From an uncultured Actinomycetes bacterium (GTDB taxonomy: Bacteria > Actinomycetota > Thermoleophilia > Miltoncostaeales > Miltoncostaeaceae), in NCBI GenBank assembly GCA_903896045.1, contig CAITWD010000036.1, forward strand, positions 42,871-106,870: a stretch of 64,000 nucleotides of DNA. Reading direction: 5' to 3'. A program made the translations under genes and the position numbers. Under the pieces are notes generated by a model. It did no database searches and was not told the DNA's origin. It saw only the letters and a list, made by a program, of their open reading frames with translations. Each line of letters opens with the position of its first letter. The stretch's first letter is position 1. Positions 42,065-51,348 of this stretch are shown here, piece by piece.

Positions 42065-43159
42065 CTAATCGCCCAGCACTCGCGTGAGTGCGGCGAGAAA
42101 CGCATCATTTTCCTGTGGTGTGCCGATCGATACCCGAAGGCTCCCCGGACACCCTAATGATCCACCATTTCGAACAATAACCCCCTCAGCCAGCAACCGC
42201 TCGTGGAGCGAGATCCCGGACGCCTCAGGGCGTATCAATATGAAGTTCGTTTGGCTTGGAGTGAAGGGTACTCTCATCCCGGCCAATGCCACAGCCACAC
42301 GCGCCCGCTCGGCAATTGTCTCCTGCACTCGGCGATCATGCGCGGGGGCGTGCCGCAGGGCCTCTCGTGCTGCTGCTTGCGCCAATGTGGAGGAATTGAA
42401 GGGTTGACGCACCTGATCGAGTGCCGCGATCCAGGAGGTGGATCCCATCCCATAGCCAACCCGCAATCCGCAGAGTCCGTGCGCCTTGGAGAATGTGCGC
42501 AGCACCAGAAGATTTTGGCGTCGGCGAGCATTGGCAAGCGGTCGCCCGCGGTCGGCCTCTGTCACAAAATCGTAATAGGCCTCATCGATAATAACCGGGA
42601 GATCCTCGGGGAGCATGTCCAGGAAGGACTCGATCTGATCTGCGGGTGAATATCCGCCGGTGGGGTTGTTTGGGCTACACACGATGACAAGGCGCGTCCG
42701 CTCGTCCACTGCAGCCGCCATCGCCTCAAGATCATTTGCACCCTGCCCATTCAGCGGCACCGCAATCGCCTCAGCCCCCGCGGCGGCAGCCAGATGCGGA
42801 TACAGACCAAATGAAGGGTCGGGGTGGATCAAGGTCGTTCCCGGGTCCAGCAATGCCTGACCAGCGAGAAGTAGTAGTTCGCACGACCCATTCCCGATCA
42901 CGACGTTCGCTCGATCGACCCCATGCATTTCGGCAAGGGCATCGCGAAGGGCTCTCGCGGCGCCATCGGGGTAGCGATTGAGTCCGGTCGCACCCTGGCG
43001 CACCACCTCTTGCACTGCATCGAGTGGCGGGTACGGGCTTTCATTGGAGGCGAGCTTGATCGCCGCATCAAGGCCGTAGCGCTCCATGACATCCGCGGTG
43101 GTTAAACCGGGTTCATAGTGCGGGATTGCCGCGATGCGGGGTGAGACATGAATAGACAT
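42065..43159 (-). CDS. hisC: Histidinol-phosphate aminotransferase
   Basis: IKLASNESPYPP; RTFSKAHGLCGLRVGYGM; VIIDEAYYDF; start at internal ATG 43159. Confidence 0.94.
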   Translation of the reverse strand: MSIHVSPRIAAIPHYEPGLTTADVMERYGLDAAIKLASNESPYPPLDAVQEVVRQGATGLNRYPDGAARALRDALAEMHGVDRANVVIGNGSCELLLLAGQALLDPGTTLIHPDPSFGLYPHLAAAAGAEAIAVPLNGQGANDLEAMAAAVDERTRLVIVCSPNNPTGGYSPADQIESFLDMLPEDLPVIIDEAYYDFVTEADRGRPLANARRRQNLLVLRTFSKAHGLCGLRVGYGMGSTSWIAALDQVRQPFNSSTLAQAAAREALRHAPAHDRRVQETIAERARVAVALAGMRVPFTPSQTNFILIRPEASGISLHERLLAEGVIVRNGGSLGCPGSLRVSIGTPQENDAFLAALTRVLGD

Positions 43160-43240
43160 TCCACGCGAGTCTACGAAACCCGATCGTGCGATGTCGGCGC
43201 TCATTGCTCACAATCGAATGCACCCAGGGACCAATCTCGG

Positions 43241-43269
43241 TTGCGGCACGCCCCTTTGGCAATTATTGT
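43241..43269 (+). promoter_or_regulatory. Candidate nadB promoter
   Basis: TTGCGG (43241-43246), 17-nt spacer, TATTGT (43264-43269); ATG 9 nt downstream at 43279, consistent with a leaderless or nearly leaderless mRNA. Confidence 0.5.
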
Positions 43270-43312
43270 CAATTTGACATGAGGAGTCTCCTCCAATTAC
43301 GTCAATTCGACG
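43267..43312. promoter_or_regulatory. Cluster of three 13-bp palindromes over the nadB start (candidate operators)
   Basis: TGTCAATTTGACA (43267-43279), GAGGAGTCTCCTC (43281-43293), imperfect CGTCAATTCGACG (43300-43312). Confidence 0.5.
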
Positions 43313-44895
43313 CAAATGGTGGTTCCCACCCTAACGACCACGATCCGCTGGTCGTCGTAGGGAGCGGTCTTGCAGGGCTCCTTGTCGCGGTGCGTGCCGC
43401 GGAGCACCTCCCAGTGGTCATCGTGACCAAAACCACCGTCGGTGACGGGAGCAGCTCCTACGCCCAAGGCGGTATTGCTGCGGCGATGGGCATCAATGAT
43501 TCGGTTGCCCGCCATGTCGCAGACACCATCGATGCCGGTGCCGGGCTCTGCGATGAGTCCATTGTGCGCGAGATCATCCAGGCCGGACCCGATGCGGTCA
43601 CGCTCCTCGCCTCGATCGGCGTCGCATTTGATCGCCACGACGATGAGTTCGCACTCGGACGCGAAGGGGCGCACTCGGCCAATCGCATTGTGCATGCCGG
43701 GGGTGATGCGACCGGCCCACAGATTATTGATGCGTTGCGCAGCGCCGCACTGCACAATCCCAACATTGAGATTCGTGAGTTCACCCACCTGCGCGACCTC
43801 GTGATTCGAGATGGATGCGTCTGTGGGATTACCGTTGAGGACCGTCACGGCGTGCACGACACCCTCAACGGACGCGCGGTGGTATTGGCCACCGGCGGCG
43901 TCGGCCAGCTCTATGCACGCACGACAAACCCGCTGACCGCCACCGGTGATGGCATCGCCGCCGCCGCACGCGCGGGTGCGATGCTCGCGGATTTGGAAAT
44001 GATGCAGTTTCACCCCACGGCACTTGCGATCGGGGCAAGTCCTCTCCCCTTGGTCTCAGAGGCAGTACGTGGCGAAGGTGGGTACCTTCGCGATGCCGAT
44101 GGGCGCCGCTTCCTGCTTGATGAGGATCCCCGCGGAGAGTTGGGGCCACGCGACGTCGTCGCACGGGCCGTCGCCCGCACCGCGCGCGCCACAGGCGCCG
44201 ACGTCACACTTGATCTGCGCCATATCGATCGGGCACTTGTCTATGAGCGCTTTCCCACTGTCGCCCGTGCCTGCGTCCAGGCGGGACTTGACTTGGCGCG
44301 TGATCTCATCCCGATTACCCCAGCAGCCCACTACTTCCTCGGTGGAGTGCTTGCCGACACCGTTGGGCGCACGAGCATCTTCGGTCTCTATGCAATCGGG
44401 GAATGTGCGGCCACCGGCCTGCATGGGGCGAACCGCCTTGCCTCAAACAGCCTTCTTGAGGCAGCCGTGATGGCCCAACGCTGCGCAGAGCACGTCACTG
44501 CGCCGACCGGCGCCTGGATGAGTTGCGATCCGGTACCCTCCCGCCCAATGTTGCGTGAACCGCACACGGCACAGTTGCCCGACATCCCGGAGCTGCTCTG
44601 GGGGTCTGTGGGCCTCGAGCGCAGCGAAGAACACATGCGCCAGACCGCCGCGCAATTGGCGGCGTGCGCCCCACCGGAGTCCATTGCGCAATGTGACCAG
44701 TTGCTGCTCGCGCAAATGATGACCCAGGCTGCCCGCCATCGCACCGAGAGCCGCGGCGCCCATTACCGCAGCGACTTCCCGCTCCCGATTCCCGCCCAAC
44801 AACATCGCATCGCATGGCTCGGCAACGAGCCGTACAGCGTGCCATGGTCGTCAACGACCGCCGATGTCCCTCAACTCAGCTGGGAGGCGGTGTGA
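43279..44895 (+). CDS. nadB: L-aspartate oxidase
   Basis: LVVVGSGLAGLLVAVRAAEH; GDGSSSYAQGGIAAAMG; GGVLADTVGRTSIFGLYAIGECAATGLHGANRLASNSLLE; start assigned to ATG 43279. Confidence 0.95.
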   Translation: MRSLLQLRQFDANGGSHPNDHDPLVVVGSGLAGLLVAVRAAEHLPVVIVTKTTVGDGSSSYAQGGIAAAMGINDSVARHVADTIDAGAGLCDESIVREIIQAGPDAVTLLASIGVAFDRHDDEFALGREGAHSANRIVHAGGDATGPQIIDALRSAALHNPNIEIREFTHLRDLVIRDGCVCGITVEDRHGVHDTLNGRAVVLATGGVGQLYARTTNPLTATGDGIAAAARAGAMLADLEMMQFHPTALAIGASPLPLVSEAVRGEGGYLRDADGRRFLLDEDPRGELGPRDVVARAVARTARATGADVTLDLRHIDRALVYERFPTVARACVQAGLDLARDLIPITPAAHYFLGGVLADTVGRTSIFGLYAIGECAATGLHGANRLASNSLLEAAVMAQRCAEHVTAPTGAWMSCDPVPSRPMLREPHTAQLPDIPELLWGSVGLERSEEHMRQTAAQLAACAPPESIAQCDQLLLAQMMTQAARHRTESRGAHYRSDFPLPIPAQQHRIAWLGNEPYSVPWSSTTADVPQLSWEAV

Positions 44896-45995
44896 GTACG
44901 ACCCCCATCACGTGCGCAATGCCCGAGGCATACACCCTCGTCGAAGAGTCGGAGCTTCGCCAGCGCGCCTGGACCGCGCGTCGAGCGCTCGGCGACCGGG
45001 CGGTCATCCTGGGCCACCATTACCAAAAAGACGAGGTGATGGAATTCGCCGACATTACCGGTGATTCGTACCTACTCGCTCAACGCGGCGCTGCCGCCAC
45101 CGCCGCAGAACTTATTGTCTTTTTAGGCGTCTATTTCATGGCCGAATCGGCAGATGTGCTCGCTGCCCCTCATCAGCGGGTCGTGCTTCCTGACCTTGGT
45201 GCGGGCTGCCACCTTGCCGAATGCGCCGATATCTTCACCGTGCGCGACGCCTGGGCACAACTCACTCAAGCGCTCCCTGGCAAGCGCATTATCCCCTTGA
45301 CCTATATGAACAGTGGCGCCGATCTGAAGGCGTTTGTGGGTGAACATGGTGGTGCGGTCTGCACATCAGGAAATGCACAGCGTGCATTTCGTTGGGCCTT
45401 CTCCGAAGGTGATGCGGTGTTTTTCTTTCCTGATGAACACCTTGGTCGCAATACCGGCGTGCAAATCGGTCTCGAGGCAGATGCTGGCAGGGTCTGGAAC
45501 CCGCGCCTGGCAGAGCTCGGAGGAATCGCACCAAATGAGTTGGCCGAGACGCCGCTCATTTTGTGGAAGGGCTTTTGCAATGTGCACACCGCCTTCACGA
45601 CCGCCCAGGTTGCCGACGCACGTGCCCAGGATCCCGCAACCATTGTGATTGTGCACCCCGAATGCCCGCGTGATGTTGTCGCAGCCGCCGATGAGGACGG
45701 ATCCACCGAATTCATCATCCGACGCTGCCAGGAACTTCCCGAGGGATCGCGGATCGTCATCGGCACAGATTGGAACCTGGTGAACCGCCTCGCCCATCGT
45801 CATCCCGATAAGCACATCTTTTGCCTGAATGAACACATTTGCCCATGTGTGACAATGAACCGCATCACGCTCCCGAAGCTGACCTGGTGCCTTGAATCGC
45901 TCGCAGCAGGCGAGATCGTCAATACGGTCAAAGTCGAGGATGAAATGGCACGCTGGGCACGTGTTGCACTTGATCGGATGCTGGCCCTCGCGTGA
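44892..45995 (+). CDS. nadA: Quinolinate synthase
   Basis: AVILGHHYQKDEVMEFADITGDSYLLAQ; PDEHLGRNTG; VHPEC; GTG start overlapping the nadB stop (GTGTGA). Confidence 0.95.
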   Translation: MSTTPITCAMPEAYTLVEESELRQRAWTARRALGDRAVILGHHYQKDEVMEFADITGDSYLLAQRGAAATAAELIVFLGVYFMAESADVLAAPHQRVVLPDLGAGCHLAECADIFTVRDAWAQLTQALPGKRIIPLTYMNSGADLKAFVGEHGGAVCTSGNAQRAFRWAFSEGDAVFFFPDEHLGRNTGVQIGLEADAGRVWNPRLAELGGIAPNELAETPLILWKGFCNVHTAFTTAQVADARAQDPATIVIVHPECPRDVVAAADEDGSTEFIIRRCQELPEGSRIVIGTDWNLVNRLAHRHPDKHIFCLNEHICPCVTMNRITLPKLTWCLESLAAGEIVNTVKVEDEMARWARVALDRMLALA

Positions 45996-46870
45996 GCGTC
46001 AGTCGCATGGATTCGACCATGGGCGTCAGCGGACCGTCGCTTGCCCAACTTGTCCGGTACGCACTCGCTGAAGATCTTGGTGATCTAGGTGATGTGACCT
46101 CGCAGGCATTGATTCCGGCGGATGCGGTTGCATCTGGACGACTCGTGAGCCGCGTCGATGGCATCTTTGCTGGCCATGCCGTGGGGCACGAAGTCATCCG
46201 CCAGTGTGGGCTCACCGCAACGTGGCACCTGCATGACGGTGATCAAATCCACCCACGTTCAGTGATCGCGGAGATCAGCGGAACGGCGCGGGCGGTTCTC
46301 TCCGCCGAGCGGACGCTCTTAAACTTCATTAGCCACCTCTCGGGTGTGGCAACCATGACACGATCATTTGTCGATGTCTGCGGCGACTGCGCAGTCCTCG
46401 ATACCCGCAAAACCACCCCGGGCCTACGGGCACTCGAAAAGGCGGCGGTTGTCGCAGGTGGCGGCCAGAATCACCGCTTTGGGCTCTTTGACCGTATCCT
46501 CGTCAAAGACAATCATTTGGCGCTCGCCGGCGCCGGTCTCGGCGACGCGGTCCGCCATGCCCGCACAACGTGGCCCGATCTCTTGATCGAAGTTGAGGCC
46601 GACGATCTTGATGGCGTACGGCGCGCATTGGCCGCAGAAGTCGATTGGATCCTGCTCGACAACATGACGATAGATCAGATGCGGGCGGCTGTGGCAGAGG
46701 TCGCAGGAAGAGCGCTCCTGGAAGGATCTGGCCGCATGGATCTCACGCGTGCCAGAGAGGCGTCAGCATGCGGAATCGACGCGCTCAGCGTCGGAGCGCT
46801 GACCCATTCGGCGCCCATTGTCGACATCGGACTCGATCTCGACGACGTGGGTGCCCCACCCGCGCGCTAG
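45992..46870 (+). CDS. nadC: Nicotinate-nucleotide pyrophosphorylase
   Basis: ALAEDLGDLGDVTSQALIP; LDTRKTTPGLRALEKAAVVAGGGQNHRFGLFDRILVKDNH. Confidence 0.97.
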   Translation: MSVSRMDSTMGVSGPSLAQLVRYALAEDLGDLGDVTSQALIPADAVASGRLVSRVDGIFAGHAVGHEVIRQCGLTATWHLHDGDQIHPRSVIAEISGTARAVLSAERTLLNFISHLSGVATMTRSFVDVCGDCAVLDTRKTTPGLRALEKAAVVAGGGQNHRFGLFDRILVKDNHLALAGAGLGDAVRHARTTWPDLLIEVEADDLDGVRRALAAEVDWILLDNMTIDQMRAAVAEVAGRALLEGSGRMDLTRAREASACGIDALSVGALTHSAPIVDIGLDLDDVGAPPAR

Positions 46871-47241
46871 GACTCGCTTAAGTCCGTTCGTAATTGTCGG
46901 GCATCACGCAGATAGACATGACGCACTGGGGCGTCGGGGTCCATGTTGGCGTGCACCATCACGCGAATACAGAGCCCAAGCGCACCGGGCACATCGATCT
47001 CTGATGCACACAAGAGCGGCACCTGACTCAATCCAAGACTCCGTGCGGCAACGGCAGGAAACTCAGCGCGAAGGTCCGGGGTTGTCGTAAACAACATCGA
47101 GATCAACGCATCGCCATCGATGCCATTTCGCTCGAGCATCGCCGTCAACAACTCCGACGTCGCCTCAAGGATGGCATCAGCGGTGTCCCGCTCAGCAGTA
47201 ATTGCACCACGTATTGCTCGTACGCTCACGCCGCGCATCAT
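46867..47241 (-). CDS. aroH: Chorismate mutase, AroH class
   Basis: VRAIRGAITAERDTADAILEATSELLTAML...LFTTTPDLRAEFPAVAAR...VPLLCASEIDVPGAL. Confidence 0.93.
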   Translation of the reverse strand: MMRGVSVRAIRGAITAERDTADAILEATSELLTAMLERNGIDGDALISMLFTTTPDLRAEFPAVAARSLGLSQVPLLCASEIDVPGALGLCIRVMVHANMDPDAPVRHVYLRDARQLRTDLSES

Positions 47242-48062
47242 ATTGCCCGAGGGGGCCGCGGTGTTTTGGGACGACGAACCGGGGCGTCAACATCGACATC
47301 AAGACCCGGGGCACTTGTGAGTCCATCGAGTCCACCAATCTTTCGCAATTGACGCAATTCATCCTGCGTGATCGCGCGAAACTCTCCGGTCCGCATGCCA
47401 CCGACTTCAATTCCCGCAAAGCGGATGCGTCGCAAGCGCTGGACGCGATGCCCCACCGCAAGGCACATCCGCTTGACGATGCGATTGCGACCCTCGGTAA
47501 TCTCGATGCGTAGCCACGTCCCGCCAGGATGCAGTCGCTCCATAATCTCAACACGCGCCGGCAGGCTCATTCCATCCTCAAGCTCGACGCCACGGCGTAA
47601 GTCCCGAACGGTTTCGGCGGAGACCCGGCCGTCGACAAGCGCCTCATAAATCTTTGGCACCTTGCCCCGTGGATGCATCAAGCGATTGGCGAGTTCGCCA
47701 TCGTTGGTGATCAACAAGACGCCTGTGGTATCGATATCCAATCGTCCCACAGGATAGAGCCGCACATCTCGGGGCAATAAATCCAGCACCGTCTGACGCC
47801 CTTCGGGGTCCCGTGCGGTAGAGACCACGCCGGCGGGCTTGTTGAGGACAAAGACCTGCAACGGCTCTGGGCTGACGATACGGCCATCGACGCGAATCAG
47901 ATCGCCTGGGCCAACCAACTGTCCCGTCGTTGCGACGGTGTCGTTAATGGTGATGCGTCCGTCGGCAACCAACACCTCTGCAGCCCGTCGACTCGCAACG
48001 CCAGCTTGCGCCAGCGCGCGATGGATACGGGTCTCAGGCTCGGGCCATCGATGCTCGTTCAT
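47238..48062 (-). CDS. rluB: Ribosomal large subunit pseudouridine synthase (RluB-like)
   Basis: S4 domain; YPVGRLDIDTTGVLLITNDGELANRLMHPRGKVPKIYEALV. Confidence 0.93.
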   Translation of the reverse strand: MNEHRWPEPETRIHRALAQAGVASRRAAEVLVADGRITINDTVATTGQLVGPGDLIRVDGRIVSPEPLQVFVLNKPAGVVSTARDPEGRQTVLDLLPRDVRLYPVGRLDIDTTGVLLITNDGELANRLMHPRGKVPKIYEALVDGRVSAETVRDLRRGVELEDGMSLPARVEIMERLHPGGTWLRIEITEGRNRIVKRMCLAVGHRVQRLRRIRFAGIEVGGMRTGEFRAITQDELRQLRKIGGLDGLTSAPGLDVDVDAPVRRPKTPRPPRAI

Positions 48063-48640
48063 GCATCCTCATCGTCAAGGTGGCCCGCGTCGCGCAGCCG
48101 CTGACGGACAGCTTCCGCCTCGGCGCCACTGAGTTCAAATTGGGTGATTGGTGGAAGATCTGACGAACCGCGCAAACCAAAGCGCTCCTGAAAGGCGGGG
48201 GTCGTACGGTACCGCATCGCGCCGCCATCGCCGACGCGGCCCGCTTCCTCGATCATTCCTCGATCAAGCAGCGACCCAACGGTTGCCTCTGCCGACACAC
48301 CGCGGACCCGGGCGATCTCCGGTCGAGAGATCGGCTCCAGGTAGGCAATGACAGCCAAGGTCTCAATCGCTGCCGGGGAAAGCCGCTCATCCGGTGGACG
48401 GGCCCGTAGACGATCACATACTGCACCGAGCTCGGCGCGTGCACGCACTACCCACCCGCCAGCGATCTCGGCCACCTCAAGACCGCTCTCGTCGCCGTAT
48501 CTGGCTCCAAGCACCGCAAGCGCACGCTGCACCTCGCCAGGCGACGACTCAGCAAGCTCGCACAACCGTACGATGCTCAACGGTTCGGGGCTCAAAAACA
48601 GGAGCGCCTCGAGAGCGCGATCAAGTGCGATCTCACTCAC
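48059..48640 (-). CDS. scpB: Segregation and condensation protein B
   Basis: ALEALLFLSPEPLSIVRLCEL; LSPAAIETLAVIAYLEPISRPEIARVRGV; GTG start overlapping the scpA end. Confidence 0.93.
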   Translation of the reverse strand: MSEIALDRALEALLFLSPEPLSIVRLCELAESSPGEVQRALAVLGARYGDESGLEVAEIAGGWVVRARAELGAVCDRLRARPPDERLSPAAIETLAVIAYLEPISRPEIARVRGVSAEATVGSLLDRGMIEEAGRVGDGGAMRYRTTPAFQERFGLRGSSDLPPITQFELSGAEAEAVRQRLRDAGHLDDEDA

Positions 48641-49376
48641 CGGCAAATCCTGGTTGCATGCGGTGCACGGTGATGTCACCAAATGGCACCGGTTGCGCCA
48701 GGCTGGCCTCACCACGGCGCGCCAATTCCAAACACGCCATCAAAGTCATCCCCTGCGCCAGACGATCGGTTCCGTCGGTGAGCTCATCAAAACTCACTCT
48801 CCCCGTACGACGAAGTGCCCCACGCAGCTCTGCCACGATCTCACCAACGTTGATGCGCTCGCGGTTCATATGCCCCATCGAGGGCATTGGTGGGGCAACC
48901 ATCAACCGAATAATCGCCTCAAGCAGCTCACTGGGGGCATGTGGCGCCTGCAGGGCCGCCGCGCGATCGAGTGGCACCCGTCGATAGCGCACCGCACCAT
49001 CGATTCCGTCTTGCATCGACAGCCAGGTACCCGCGCGCTGAAATGGCGCAAATGCAATCAGTTGCGCAGCAAGACGCTCGCGCACCAATTCGGCATCAGG
49101 ATCGGGCGCGTAGTCATCGTCGTCGTCCTCTCCGACAAGCCGTCGTGCTTTGAGCTCCACGAGGCTGCACAACAACAAGACAAGTTCACCCGTCGTGGGA
49201 GGATCCCACTCATCAGGCCCGCGCAGGGTGGCCTCGACAAGATCACGCAAGGGAAGTTCTGCGAGCTCAATTTCTTCACGCAGCACAAGTGTCAGCAACA
49301 GATCAAGCGGACCTTCGAAAAGATCCAGCTCAAGGGGTAGCCGCAGAGGGTCCGCGACCCGCCCGGACGCACTCAC
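48633..49376 (-). CDS. scpA: Segregation and condensation protein A
   Basis: LELDLFEGPLDLLLTLVLREEIELAELPL. Confidence 0.95.
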   Translation of the reverse strand: MSASGRVADPLRLPLELDLFEGPLDLLLTLVLREEIELAELPLRDLVEATLRGPDEWDPPTTGELVLLLCSLVELKARRLVGEDDDDDYAPDPDAELVRERLAAQLIAFAPFQRAGTWLSMQDGIDGAVRYRRVPLDRAAALQAPHAPSELLEAIIRLMVAPPMPSMGHMNRERINVGEIVAELRGALRRTGRVSFDELTDGTDRLAQGMTLMACLELARRGEASLAQPVPFGDITVHRMQPGFAGE

Positions 49377-50371
49377 AGCCCCATCGCCGCCTTCGCCTCA
49401 GCCAGCACTGGCGCGGCAATCGCCTTCGCGCGACGTGCCCCATCGGCAAGGATGTCCTCGATCTTGTCAGGATCCTCCAGGAATGCTGCCCGGCGTTCGC
49501 GGATTGGTCGAATCACCGATTTAATTGTTTCGGCGAGCGCACGCTTATCCTGCACACAGCCCAATTCGGCACTCGTGCAGCCAGCAAAAATCGTTTCCAT
49601 CTCCGCTGGAGATGTGCCAAAGAGCTTGTGATAGGCCCAGACATTGCAAACATCGGGACGCCCTGGATCACTTTTGCGAATCCGCTGTGGATCAGTCACC
49701 ATCGACCCCACCAAGCGATCAATTTCCTCGTCGCTGGCGCCCATCGTGATGGCATTTCCATAGCTTTTGCTCATCTTGCGGTTATCTACCCCAAGAATCA
49801 GCGGCGATTCGGCAAGCCGCGCTTGCGGCTCAGGAAACACCGGGCCATAGAGATTGTTGAATCTCCGGACGACCTCACGCGCAAGCTCAAGATGCGGAAG
49901 CTGGTCTTGGCCGACCGGCACCTCGGTGGCTTTGTACAAAATGATGTCGGCGGTTTGCAGGAGCGGGTACCCCAAGAATCCAAAGGTATCGATTCCCTCA
50001 CCAAGCTCGGCAATTTGCCCCTTATAGGTTGGTACTCGCTCGAGCCACGACAGCGGCGTGATCATCCCCAGCATGGTGGCGAGCTCTGCGTGCTCAGAAA
50101 TATCGGACTGACGGAAGATGATGCTCCGCTCAGGGTCAATTCCCACCGCGAGCCAATCGGCAACCATCAGTTGCCCGCTGCGGCGGATCCCGCCGACATC
50201 CTCATAGCCCGTCGTGAGCGCATGCAGGTCAACCACGCAATAGATGCACTCTGCATGCTCTTGCAAGCGCACCCAATTCCCGAGGGCGCCAAAGAGATGT
50301 CCGATGTGCAGCTCGCCGGTTGGACGCATTCCCGAGAACACACGGGTGTGCGCAGAAGTTGTCGTAGTCAT
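49373..50371 (-). CDS. trpS: Tryptophanyl-tRNA synthetase
   Basis: VFSGMRPTGELHIGHLFGALGNW; KMSKSYGNAI. Confidence 0.97.
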   Translation of the reverse strand: MTTTTSAHTRVFSGMRPTGELHIGHLFGALGNWVRLQEHAECIYCVVDLHALTTGYEDVGGIRRSGQLMVADWLAVGIDPERSIIFRQSDISEHAELATMLGMITPLSWLERVPTYKGQIAELGEGIDTFGFLGYPLLQTADIILYKATEVPVGQDQLPHLELAREVVRRFNNLYGPVFPEPQARLAESPLILGVDNRKMSKSYGNAITMGASDEEIDRLVGSMVTDPQRIRKSDPGRPDVCNVWAYHKLFGTSPAEMETIFAGCTSAELGCVQDKRALAETIKSVIRPIRERRAAFLEDPDKIEDILADGARRAKAIAAPVLAEAKAAMGL

Positions 50372-50422
50372 CAGTGCGATCGTACCGACCGCGGCGGCTA
50401 TCCACCGGGTTTTCGGTGCGAC

Positions 50423-51325
50423 CTATTCGTTGGCTGCAAAAAAATCGAAAAGCGCCGCCCAGGTCGCATCGGGGGCCTCTTCTGCAACGAAATGTCCCGC
50501 ATCCACGGCGACCCCGGTCACGGTTGTGGCAACGACCTCCCACGCGGCGGTGATGTCATAGAGACGCCCCATGGCGCCTGAGGAACCCCAGATCGCGATG
50601 AGCGGCTGCGTGACACGTCGCCCCGCATCTGCATCGGCATCGTCATGGATCAAATCGACGTTCGCAGCCGCCCGATAATCGGCACAGGATGCCGCGATTG
50701 CCGATGGGGTGAACCAGCGCAGGTATTCGGCGACGGCCCGTGGATCCAGTTCGGACCGCTTCGCCGACCACCGATCGAGAATCTCCATCACAAACCACTC
50801 AGGGTCCGCACCAATCATCCGCTCGGGCAATCCGCCCTCTTGAAGGAGAAAAAACCAATGCCAATAGGCGCGCGCAAATGCCAGATCGGTCTCTCGCAGA
50901 AGGGTGCGGGTCGGCACGATGTCGAGCACCGCAATGCGGCGCACCGCATCGGGGGCGTCAAGCGCCAATCGATGTGCAACGCGGGCACCCCGGTCATGAC
51001 CAACGACTGAAAATTCAGCAATCCCGAGTGCGCGCATGAGCGCAAGTTGGTCTGCTGCCATGGCGCGCTTCGCGTGTGTCGCACCATCAGTTGACGGGGC
51101 CGGCGTGCCGGATTGCCCGTAGCCGCGCAGATCGGGAACCACAACCCGAAACCCCGCCTCGACATACCGTGGAGCAATCTTGTGCCACATCGCACGCGTC
51201 TGGGGGTACCCGTGCAGTAACAGCACCGCCGGGCCGTCACCGGCAACCCAAACGGCAATCTCGCCGGCGTCCGTCTCGATACTGATTCGGACATCTTCGA
51301 ACCCTGGAAAGAGTGATGTGCTCAT
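50423..51325 (-). CDS. Alpha/beta hydrolase, probable haloacetate (fluoroacetate) dehalogenase-type
   Basis: LLLHGYPQTRAMWHKIAP; VVGHDRGARVAHRLALDAPDAVRRIAVLDIVPT; AYWHWFFLLQEGGLPERMIGADPEWFV; DAGHFVAEEAPD. Confidence 0.82.
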   Translation of the reverse strand: MSTSLFPGFEDVRISIETDAGEIAVWVAGDGPAVLLLHGYPQTRAMWHKIAPRYVEAGFRVVVPDLRGYGQSGTPAPSTDGATHAKRAMAADQLALMRALGIAEFSVVGHDRGARVAHRLALDAPDAVRRIAVLDIVPTRTLLRETDLAFARAYWHWFFLLQEGGLPERMIGADPEWFVMEILDRWSAKRSELDPRAVAEYLRWFTPSAIAASCADYRAAANVDLIHDDADADAGRRVTQPLIAIWGSSGAMGRLYDITAAWEVVATTVTGVAVDAGHFVAEEAPDATWAALFDFFAANE

Positions 51326-51348
51326 TCGTTCACGCCCTCGTGGATGAA

